Shown: positions 1 to 6,113 of the stretch, piece by piece | Numbering within the stretch: position 1 is the first letter of the stretch | Layout of the letters: each line of letters starts with the position of its first letter | Assembly (NCBI GenBank): GCA_964520875.1 | Contig: CAZFQJ010000013.1 | Coordinates: 1 to 21,173, forward strand | DNA: 21,173 bases | DNA from: SIG673 sp964520875 | GTDB lineage: Bacteria; Bacillota; Clostridia; Oscillospirales; CAG-272 | Reading direction: 5' to 3' | Made by a program: the position numbers and the translations under genes | The notes under the pieces: model-generated | Told to the model about the DNA's origin: nothing | The model's database searches: none | Seen by the model: the letters and a program-made list of their open reading frames with translations, nothing else

Positions 1-55
1 GCGCGCGACATTTGGGATGTTGAGGCCGCAGGTTCGAACCCTGTCACTCCGACCA
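1..55 (+). tRNA. tRNA-Pro (anticodon TGG), 3' part only
   Basis: The 3' part of a proline tRNA, cut by the window edge before its acceptor 5' strand and D-arm. The anticodon stem is perfect apart from one G-U (CGACA 6-10 with TGTTG 18-22), and the 7-nt loop places anticodon TGG at 13-15, followed by G at position 37 as is usual for tRNA-Pro. The T-arm (28-44) carries GTTCGAAC. The acceptor 3' strand CACTCCG (45-51), discriminator A52 and an encoded CCA (53-55) complete it. It reads CCN proline codons by wobble. Confidence 0.93.
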
Positions 56-58
56 TAT

Positions 59-105
59 CGGGTATTCATAAGGGATTTGACTTGTGGATACCCGCTTTTT
101 GTTTT
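59..105 (+). terminator. Intrinsic terminator after tRNA-Pro
   Basis: A 9-bp stem (CGGGTATTC 59-67 with GGATACCCG 86-94, one G-U) has an 18-nt loop and is followed by CTTTTTGTTTT. It lies 3 nt after the tRNA CCA end, which fits termination of the tRNA transcript. Confidence 0.75.
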
Positions 106-110
106 ATATA

Positions 111-245
111 TCAAAATTCGCTTCGCTTTCGTACCTCCTTCGGGGTAAGACCTATCTGATCCTTCAGCCCCCTTCTGAAATGAGAAGCCGAACTGAATCC
201 TATCAACGCGCCGATCTCTTCGACCGTCTTATCGGTGGTGCAAAG
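111..245 (-). pseudogene. AraC-family regulator remnant, C-terminal HTH only
   Basis: Read on the minus strand, this piece translates to about 41 residues resembling the end of an AraC/XylS DNA-binding domain. It includes TVEEIGALIGFSSASHFRR and then GLTPKEVRKRSEF before a TGA at 111-113. The spacing between the second helix-turn-helix (GFSSASHF...) and the closing GLTP-EVRK segment matches the family. Upstream in this frame a TAA occurs only a few codons before the homologous part, and no start codon or effector domain is present. It is therefore a decayed or deleted gene end of roughly 40 of the usual 250-300 residues. It abuts the tRNA-Pro terminator. Identification rests on motif recognition only. 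Confidence 0.75.
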
Positions 246-304
246 ATATGATTACGAGCTTGAGCTTTATAAAACGATACTTAAGCAAATTTAATTCATA
301 TAGC

Positions 305-333
305 TTGACAACGCCCGAAAAAACACGTATAAT
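305..333 (+). promoter_or_regulatory. Sigma-A promoter for the NodB-like gene
   Basis: TTGACA at 305-310 and TATAAT at 328-333 are separated by exactly 17 bp. Transcription would start near 340, about 44 nt before the ATG at 384. Confidence 0.88.
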
Positions 334-383
334 ATACTTACATCGTTAAAATACAATCAGAATATTTTCGGGAGGACAATATT

Positions 384-1874
384 ATGAAGATTTCCGCCGT
401 AATGAACTTTGTCAGACAAAAGGATCAGCGCTACGAGGATAGTAGCTTCATGTACGATAAAACACGTGAAGAACTAATGCTCGTTAATGAACTTAACATA
501 AAGAACACTTTCCTTTTGCAATACGACACTATCTGCGATCAAAAATACGTAGACATGTTCAAAAACGAGACCACGCCAAAGACCGAGCTCGGTCTTTGGT
601 ATGAGATAGTACGTCCCCTGAGCGAGACATGCGGTATTCCCTACAATAGCGCAAACGGTTGGGACTGGGATTACCACATAATCCCCGGATTTTCGCTCGC
701 TTACACTCCTGCGGAAAGAGAAAAGCTTATCGACGAGGCTATGCGTAAGTTCCGCGAAGTTTTCGGATATTACCCGAAAACCGTCGCAAGCTGGTTGATC
801 GACACTCATACTGTAAACTACCTGACGGAGCATTACGATATAGACACGCTGGCGATATGCCGCGATCAGGTCAATACCGACGCATACACGCTCGTCGGCG
901 GATACTTCAACGGCGCATACTACCCTTCAAAAAACAACGTATTCACTCCGGCGCAGTCTGAGGAAATGCAAAATAACACGCCTGTATTCAGACTTCTCGG
1001 TCCTTGCCCCTTCCATTGCTACGATATGAAAAAATACTGCTCGGAAAACATAGGCACCTGCTATACGTTAGAGCCTGTGTGGACGCACGACGCAGACGTT
1101 ATCGACGGTATGCTTAACGCGTATTACAAAAACGAGGATCTGGGATTTTCGTTCACTCAGCTCGGACAGGAGAACGGCTTCGGTCCCGATATGGATATAA
1201 CGGAGGTTTTACGTTATCAAATCGATAAGCTCCGCGAAATGGGCGATGTCGAGCTTCTCACAATGTCCGAATGCGGACGCGCGTTCAAAAAGCGCTATCC
1301 GTCCTCAACTCCCGCGACCTCCGTCGTCGCGACCGAGAACTGGGATACGGTAGACGCGCAGACAGTCTATTACGATTCGAAAAATTACGTCGCGAACGTC
1401 TTTCGATACGAAAAGACGGTATTCATACGCGCTCTGTACCTTTTCGACGAAAATATCAAAGATAAATACATTGTCGACACCTGCCATACCTTTGACGGCA
1501 TATACGAAAACCTTCCGATAGTCGACACGGTCAAATGGATAAACGAAAGTCTTACCGAAAGCGGTCTTGTCATAGACGCCGATGGCGAAGCGTACAAGGT
1601 CGAGAAAATCGGAGACGGAATACTTAAGATCTTTTGGTCGGACAAATACGTCGTGTTTAAAGAAGACAGTATTGAGATCAAGACAGACAGAATGGTCTAT
1701 AATCATCTTAACGCAGTACCGAAGATCGATATCGAAGGCAACGCCGTTAATTTCGATTACGAAGGCAACAAATATTCACTTATCGCGGAAAACGCCGAGC
1801 TTAAGAGAATAGACGGTACGAATATAGAGATCTTACCGAAGGGCGTCTGCACCTTCAAATTCAAACAAGGCTGA
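384..1874 (+). CDS. Uncharacterised NodB/glycoside-hydrolase-like barrel protein
   Basis: A 496-residue soluble protein with no signal peptide or membrane segment. GGGAGG at 370-375 lies 8 nt before the ATG, and a consensus promoter lies just upstream, so the gene is monocistronic. Residues 1 to about 320 look like a (beta/alpha) barrel of the polysaccharide-deacetylase/glycosidase type. Conserved-looking blocks are NGWDWDYHIIPGFSL (91-105), GYYPKTVASWLIDTHTV (128-144, with D140 and H142 as candidate metal or catalytic residues) and CRDQVNTDAYTLVGGYFNGA (159-178). Residues from about 330 to 496 look beta-rich, like an accessory sandwich domain. Related domain-of-unknown-function proteins occur in gut bacteria as far as I recall, but I cannot name the family with certainty. 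A carbohydrate-related role is inference. It ends in a terminator shared with the convergent lipoprotein gene. Confidence 0.85.
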   Translation: MKISAVMNFVRQKDQRYEDSSFMYDKTREELMLVNELNIKNTFLLQYDTICDQKYVDMFKNETTPKTELGLWYEIVRPLSETCGIPYNSANGWDWDYHIIPGFSLAYTPAEREKLIDEAMRKFREVFGYYPKTVASWLIDTHTVNYLTEHYDIDTLAICRDQVNTDAYTLVGGYFNGAYYPSKNNVFTPAQSEEMQNNTPVFRLLGPCPFHCYDMKKYCSENIGTCYTLEPVWTHDADVIDGMLNAYYKNEDLGFSFTQLGQENGFGPDMDITEVLRYQIDKLREMGDVELLTMSECGRAFKKRYPSSTPATSVVATENWDTVDAQTVYYDSKNYVANVFRYEKTVFIRALYLFDENIKDKYIVDTCHTFDGIYENLPIVDTVKWINESLTESGLVIDADGEAYKVEKIGDGILKIFWSDKYVVFKEDSIEIKTDRMVYNHLNAVPKIDIEGNAVNFDYEGNKYSLIAENAELKRIDGTNIEILPKGVCTFKFKQG

Positions 1875-1876
1875 TG

Positions 1877-1917
1877 AAAAAGAAGCTCGAACGCATATGT
1901 GTTCGAGCTTCTTTTTT
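1877..1917. terminator. Bidirectional terminator between convergent genes
   Basis: A 12-bp perfect stem (AGAAGCTCGAAC 1881-1892 with GTTCGAGCTTCT 1901-1912) and an 8-nt loop are flanked by A-run 1877-1880 and T-run 1912-1917. It serves the gene ending at 1874 on the plus strand and the lipoprotein gene ending at 1916 on the minus strand. The minus-strand stop codon lies within its edge. Confidence 0.9.
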
Positions 1918-2347
1918 ATGTTTCGGGGTAAAAATACAAGGAATATCCGTCTATCTCGGCAATCAAAGTCGGCGTCTTACCGCCGTCCGCGTATTTTGTA
2001 ACGGTAACGACCGCATATCCCGACACTCCGTCAAACGTCAGATCGTATATCGTCGTTTGAAGCTTCTTACTTTTGATCGTATACGCGCCTTCATATATCC
2101 TTCCGTCGGTATTATCGCTTATCGTGATCTTCCCCCCACTCGCCGATAAGCTCATATCGACGACCTTGACCTCGGGGTATGCGGTATCGTACTCACCCAC
2201 CGCTATAACGCTTAACTGATCGTCTTCTCTATATAGTACGGAGCTCATCTTCATGGTATGATCTTCTATCCTTGTCGAATACGCACCTCCGCACCCGCCA
2301 AAAAGCACCGCTGCCGAAATTATGATCAAGATTACGGTTTTTTTCAT
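1916..2347 (-). CDS. Small hypothetical lipoprotein
   Basis: A 143-residue protein with a lipoprotein signal peptide: MKK, a hydrophobic run, and FGGC with C19 as the lipidation site. The mature part (20-143) is predicted soluble and rich in beta-type sequence (for example KVVDMSLSASGGKITISDN), and I recognise no family. It would be anchored to the outer face of the cytoplasmic membrane. AGGAGGGG lies directly before the ATG. The ATG overlaps the stop of the upstream XRE regulator gene (ATGA at 2344-2347), so the two are translationally coupled and probably act together. One possibility is that the lipoprotein senses or modulates something for the membrane-anchored regulator; this is inference from gene order only. 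Confidence 0.82.
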   Translation of the reverse strand: MKKTVILIIISAAVLFGGCGGAYSTRIEDHTMKMSSVLYREDDQLSVIAVGEYDTAYPEVKVVDMSLSASGGKITISDNTDGRIYEGAYTIKSKKLQTTIYDLTFDGVSGYAVVTVTKYADGGKTPTLIAEIDGYSLYFYPET

Positions 2348-2883
2348 TTTCCCCTCCTGCGGGTCTTATACACCCCGATAACCGAGAACACGATCGCCGT
2401 TACGATAAGAGCGCACCGAACGATCTTAATATTTGAAGCTACGTATATCTTCGAAGGACCGTCAAAACCGCCTATAAAAGCTTCGCCCGAAGACATATCT
2501 CCCAAAGCTTTCAGAATGTAGATATTCTCTATCAAGCCCCCTACCGCCAAAAGGATCGCGGCTGCTCCCAATATAATAAAAAAGGCTCTTCGAAGCTTTC
2601 TTTTCTTCTCGTTCTGCTTTGCAAGCTCCTCCGAAAGTAATTCAAGCTTAATTTTCAACGCCCGCGTCTCCTCTTCTCTACTCGTCACGTCGGATTCTCC
2701 GAGGAGCGTATTTACGTCTGTATCAAGCGTTCTCGCGATCGTCACGAGCATATCGGAATCCGGTACGGATATCCCCTTTTCCCATTTCGACACGGTCTGT
2801 CTGACTACGCTTAGTTTAAGCGCCAGCTCCTCTTGCGACATGCCCTTTGCCACTCTAAGAGCTTTAATATTTTCGTTCAGCAT
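2344..2883 (-). CDS. XRE-family HTH regulator with two membrane segments
   Basis: A 179-residue transcription regulator. Residues 5-60 form a Cro/C1-type helix-turn-helix (KGMSQEELALKLSVVRQTVSKWEKG at its core, the classic pattern of Firmicutes XRE proteins). Residues 68-98 are charged and probably coiled-coil. Two hydrophobic helices follow at about 99-118 and 155-172, with a short loop between them, ending in RRRGK. The DNA-binding domain would sit in the cytoplasm, tethered to the membrane. TCCTCC at 2891-2896 (GGAGGA on the minus strand) lies 7 nt from the ATG, and a near-consensus promoter is just upstream. It is the first gene of an operon with the lipoprotein gene. The pairing suggests envelope sensing or autoregulation, but the target is unknown. 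Confidence 0.9.
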   Translation of the reverse strand: MLNENIKALRVAKGMSQEELALKLSVVRQTVSKWEKGISVPDSDMLVTIARTLDTDVNTLLGESDVTSREEETRALKIKLELLSEELAKQNEKKRKLRRAFFIILGAAAILLAVGGLIENIYILKALGDMSSGEAFIGGFDGPSKIYVASNIKIVRCALIVTAIVFSVIGVYKTRRRGK

Positions 2884-2909
2884 TCTCTTGTCCTCCGAAA
2901 AACAATTAA

Positions 2910-2938
2910 AGTATACAACAAAATACCCGTCAAGTCAA
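2910..2938 (-). promoter_or_regulatory. Sigma-A promoter of the XRE-lipoprotein operon
   Basis: On the minus strand TTGACT (2933-2938) and TATACT (2910-2915) are separated by 17 bp. The predicted start lies about 20 nt before the ATG at 2883, so the leader is short. Confidence 0.82.
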
Positions 2939-2980
2939 GCAACGATTGTTAACATTACGCGCTTTACCTATTCATGCAAA

Positions 2981-3016
2981 GAAAAACGCCCGGCTGACCG
3001 ATATACGGGTCAGCCG
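2981..3016 (-). terminator. Terminator of the first MATE gene
   Basis: A 9-bp perfect stem (CGGCTGACC 2991-2999 with GGTCAGCCG 3008-3016) has an 8-nt loop and is followed on the minus strand by GGGCGTTTTTC. It lies 22 nt after the MATE stop codon. Confidence 0.85.
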
Positions 3017-3037
3017 AGCGGATCATCCGATCAGGGA

Positions 3038-4381
3038 TCAATATTCGTACTTCTTTCTCATCTTGATAAAGAAGAACAACGTCACGAGCATAGCGGAAAA
3101 TTCAGCTACGAACAAAGAATACCAAACTCCGTCAAGCTTAAAAAATATCGGAAGCACAATTACGCTCAAGGTTTGGAAAACGAGAGTACGCAAAAACGAT
3201 ATAGCCGCAGACACGGCTCCGTTGTTGAGTGCGGTAAAGAATGCCGAACCGAAGATACAGAAACCGCTGAACAAAACCGATATAGCGAAAACTCTGAACG
3301 CGGTAACGGTCATTTCTATCAGCTCGGGATTATTTGCGACCGCGTCCGCACCGAGGAACAACGAGGCAAGCGGCTTTGCAAAAACGAAAGCGACGGATGC
3401 AAGCACCACACCGGAGCTTATCACGAGAATATTGCTCTTTTTAAACAGGTTTTTAAGCTCCGCCGTATCGTTTGCTCCGTAATGGAAGCCTATAACGGGA
3501 GCGACTCCTATGGAATATCCGATAAATATCGCCGCGAATATGAATCCGACATACATAACCGCTCCGTATGCCGCGACGCCGTCCTGACCGGCAAACCTCA
3601 TAAGCTGGAAATTATAAAGAATGGATACGAGCGACATTGAGATATTGCTCACAAGCTCGGAAGAACCGTTCGTAACCGAATGAAGGAGCGCTTTTCCGTC
3701 AAAATTCATCTTTCCGAGACGAAGCAGACTGCTATTCTTTCTCGCAAAATACACGAGCGCTACCAGACCTCCTACGCACTGAGCAAGACAAGTAGCGGCT
3801 GCCGCGCCGACAACACCCCATTTAAACACTATGATAAACACGGCGTCGAGGGTCATATTTGTACAACCCGCGGCAACGGTAACGATAAGTCCGAGAGTAG
3901 GCTTTTCAGCGGTGATAAGGAAGCTTTGGAACATATTCTGAAGCATGAACGCCGGCAATGTCACAAGAACTATCCTTCCGTATGTCACACAGTACGGAAG
4001 CATGCCTTCGTCCGCTCCGAGCAGGACCGCGACAGGTTCGATAAATACTATTCCGAGGATCGAAAGCACAACGCCTGTGCATACTCCGATATAAGTGATC
4101 ATCGAAAAAACGCGATTCGCTCTTTGCGTATCGCCTTCGCCGAGAAGCTTCGAAACAAGAGCCGAGCCTCCCGTACCGAACATAAATCCGAAGCAACCGA
4201 AGATCTGTACGAACGGCATTATAAGGTTTACCGCGGCAAATTCCGTGATACCGACAAAATTTGAGATAAAGAAACCGTCCACGACGCCGTATATAGACGT
4301 AAACACCATCATTACGATAGACGGTAACGTAAACAAGAACAGTTTTCGATAGTTAAAATGATCGGATAATTGAATATTCAT
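3038..4381 (-). CDS. MATE-family multidrug/cation efflux protein (first)
   Basis: A 447-residue polytopic membrane protein with about 12 predicted transmembrane helices, the usual MATE size. The N-terminal half has the typical pattern FTLPSIVMMVFTSIYGVVDG followed by GTGGSALVSKLLGEGD, where MATE proteins carry GxGxxxLxSxxLGxGD. It probably exports organic cations or toxic compounds using a Na+ or H+ gradient; the substrate cannot be read from sequence. The start was set at the ATG at 4379-4381 (MNIQLSDHF...) because AAAGGAAC precedes it by about 7 nt. An upstream ATG at 4459 would add 26 residues unlike any MATE N-terminus and has no well-placed ribosome binding site. It is divergent from a second MATE gene and preceded by a long leader. 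Confidence 0.92.
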   Translation of the reverse strand: MNIQLSDHFNYRKLFLFTLPSIVMMVFTSIYGVVDGFFISNFVGITEFAAVNLIMPFVQIFGCFGFMFGTGGSALVSKLLGEGDTQRANRVFSMITYIGVCTGVVLSILGIVFIEPVAVLLGADEGMLPYCVTYGRIVLVTLPAFMLQNMFQSFLITAEKPTLGLIVTVAAGCTNMTLDAVFIIVFKWGVVGAAAATCLAQCVGGLVALVYFARKNSSLLRLGKMNFDGKALLHSVTNGSSELVSNISMSLVSILYNFQLMRFAGQDGVAAYGAVMYVGFIFAAIFIGYSIGVAPVIGFHYGANDTAELKNLFKKSNILVISSGVVLASVAFVFAKPLASLFLGADAVANNPELIEMTVTAFRVFAISVLFSGFCIFGSAFFTALNNGAVSAAISFLRTLVFQTLSVIVLPIFFKLDGVWYSLFVAEFSAMLVTLFFFIKMRKKYEY

Positions 4382-4573
4382 AAGGTTCCTTTCCGATACG
4401 GAATAAATAAAAAGCTCAACAAGTACAGAAATCGGTAAAACGGACAGGCTACGCCCCATCTCTCGATATCTGCTCCCTTATCCGGCTTATATCCTACGGG
4501 ATATATCCCTCCGCAGAGCTTCTTTCCATATTCGATTTTGATCTAAACTTCTACATGTATAATATAGACATTG
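4382..4573 (-). promoter_or_regulatory. Long 5' leader of the first MATE gene, possibly structured
   Basis: About 190 nt separate the predicted transcription start (near 4573) and the start codon. I recognise no known riboswitch class. Local structure is visible on the minus strand: GGGATATATCCC is self-complementary (4497-4508), and a TCTGC...GCAGA pair could close a domain around it. An alternative reading is a translated extension of the MATE gene, which I consider less likely. No other gene is seen in this stretch. Confidence 0.35.
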
Positions 4574-4575
4574 CA

Positions 4576-4585
4576 TACAATTGTA
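4576..4585. promoter_or_regulatory. Palindrome TACAATTGTA over the minus-strand -10 box
   Basis: A perfect 10-bp palindrome covers the -10 box of the leftward MATE promoter. This is the position of a repressor operator, and the base pattern resembles MarR-type sites, but no MarR gene is in the window. Confidence 0.35.
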
Positions 4586-4608
4586 CAGTATAAATCCCTT
4601 TTTGTCAA
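4580..4608 (-). promoter_or_regulatory. Promoter of the leftward MATE gene
   Basis: On the minus strand TTGACA (4603-4608) and TACAAT (4580-4585) are separated by 17 bp. It is divergent from the rightward MATE promoter only 30 bp away. Confidence 0.75.
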
Positions 4609-4637
4609 GGGCTTTTTTATATTATTTTTTAAATATA

Positions 4638-4666
4638 TTGACAAAATCTCCGCTATGCGGTATAAT
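4638..4666 (+). promoter_or_regulatory. Promoter of the rightward MATE gene
   Basis: TTGACA (4638-4643) and TATAAT (4661-4666) are separated by 17 bp, a full consensus match. The leader is about 35 nt. Confidence 0.88.
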
Positions 4667-4707
4667 CTTTAAGTCACGAACATGACCGAGGGGAATATCT
4701 GAACAAT

Positions 4708-6054
4708 ATGGAAATAAAAGAACAAAACAACTATTTCGGCACAGAAAATATCGGAAGGATACTTCTGAAAATGGCGCCTCCCGTAATGCTTGCACAGCTC
4801 ATTCAGGCGCTTTACAATATCGTCGACAGCGTTTTTGTCGGACGCTTCTCGGATTCGGGACTTACCGCGCTCTCTATCGTATATCCTATCCAGTTGTTAA
4901 TGATCGCGCTCGCCGTAGGCACGGGAGTCGGTATAAACACCGTAATGGCGTCAAAGCTCGGTATCGGACAAAAGGAAAAAGCAAACGAATACGCAGGCGT
5001 GGGCACTCCGCTCGCTCTCGTTCTTTGGCTTATTTTCGCCGTCGTCTGTTATTTGATAATGCCCGCTTTTGCGAAAATGTCAACGAGCGACGAGACGATA
5101 ATCTCCGACGTCATAGTTTACGGAAGGATAGTCTGCGTATTCAGCTTAGGTCTCTTTCTCGAAAGCGTATGGACGAAGATATTACAAGCGCATGGCGATA
5201 TGAAAACTCCCATGATAGCTCAGATCTTGGGAGCAGCGACAAATATAATCTTAGATCCTCTGCTCATATTCGGTCTGCTCGGGCTTCCGAAGCTCGGGAT
5301 AGCCGGAGCCGCCGCGGCTACGGTCGCAGGACAGGCAGTCGCCGCGCTCATCGTTATGAGAAAAGGCTTTCATGCTTCCCCGAAGCTCGGAAAGTACCCT
5401 CACTATATAGCAAAGATATTCCGTCTGGGACTTCCGAACATTCTCATGCAATCCGCTTACACGTTCTACATATTCGGACTCAATATGATACTTGCGGGCT
5501 TTTCGGACGCCGCGGTCACCACGCTCGGGCTTTATTATAAATGGCAGACCTTCTTTTTTATACCGATAAGCGCCATGCAGACATGTATCGTACCTATCAT
5601 CAGCTTCAACTACGCGGCAAAAAGGATAGACCGTTGCAAAAAAACTCTTAACGTTGCTATCCTGTTCGGCTTCGTACTCATGGCTTTCGGAACGCTCTGC
5701 TTCAACCTTATACCGGACCCCATGTTGCGCTTCTTTTCATCCGACGAAGAGGTGATCCGCATAGGAACGACCGCGTTCCGAATAATCGGCTGGAGCTTCC
5801 TTCCGCTCGTCACCTCGCTTACCTATCCCGTGCTCTTTCAAGCGGTCGGACGTCCGCTAAAAAGCTCGATACTTACCGTGATACGTACAGTCATCTTGTT
5901 CGTACCGCTCGGATATCTGTTTTCGCTCATCGGACTTGATTATTTTTGGCTGACGTATCCCGTAACCGACGGCTTGACCTCGATCGCCGGATTTATAATG
6001 AGCTTTTTCTTCTTTAAAAAGCCTTACGCTTCCGAAAACACCGAAAATACATAA
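4708..6054 (+). CDS. MATE-family multidrug/cation efflux protein (second)
   Basis: A 448-residue membrane protein with about 12 helices. Family signals are MAPPVMLAQLIQALYNIVDS near the N-terminus, VGTGVGINTVMASKLGIGQ in the second-to-third helix region, and an internal repeat in the C-terminal half (AAKRIDRCKKTLNVA). It would export drugs or metabolites in exchange for Na+ or H+. The ribosome binding site is GAGGGG at 4688-4693, about 14 nt from the ATG, which is a long spacing; no better in-frame start was found. It is monocistronic, with a consensus promoter and a strong terminator. It is only distantly similar by eye to the leftward MATE, so the pair is not a recent tandem duplication. 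Confidence 0.93.
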   Translation: MEIKEQNNYFGTENIGRILLKMAPPVMLAQLIQALYNIVDSVFVGRFSDSGLTALSIVYPIQLLMIALAVGTGVGINTVMASKLGIGQKEKANEYAGVGTPLALVLWLIFAVVCYLIMPAFAKMSTSDETIISDVIVYGRIVCVFSLGLFLESVWTKILQAHGDMKTPMIAQILGAATNIILDPLLIFGLLGLPKLGIAGAAAATVAGQAVAALIVMRKGFHASPKLGKYPHYIAKIFRLGLPNILMQSAYTFYIFGLNMILAGFSDAAVTTLGLYYKWQTFFFIPISAMQTCIVPIISFNYAAKRIDRCKKTLNVAILFGFVLMAFGTLCFNLIPDPMLRFFSSDEEVIRIGTTAFRIIGWSFLPLVTSLTYPVLFQAVGRPLKSSILTVIRTVILFVPLGYLFSLIGLDYFWLTYPVTDGLTSIAGFIMSFFFFKKPYASENTENT

Positions 6055-6056
6055 AA

Positions 6057-6096
6057 ACATCATGCCTTTCCTGTCTGGAAGGCATGATGTTTTTTA
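6057..6096. terminator. Bidirectional terminator between MATE and ADP-ribosylglycohydrolase genes
   Basis: A 14-bp stem (6057-6070 with 6077-6090, one G-U) has a 6-nt loop and a T-run 6090-6095. It is flanked by A residues on the left and so works for both convergent genes. Confidence 0.92.
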
Positions 6097-6113
6097 TCAA
6101 CATTTATCCGATC

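Noticed and set aside
1..55. tRNA-Pro 3' end as a phage or island attachment site
   Set aside because: No integrase gene and no second copy of the tRNA 3' end was noticed in the window.
4382..4459. Upstream ATG extending the first MATE protein by 26 residues
   Set aside because: The added residues do not resemble a MATE N-terminus, the site has no good ribosome binding sequence, and AAAGGAAC precedes the later ATG.
4592..4618. CCCTT/AAGGG stem followed by TTTTTT read as a plus-strand terminator
   Set aside because: No plus-strand gene lies upstream, and the same bases form the -35 region and spacer of the leftward MATE promoter.
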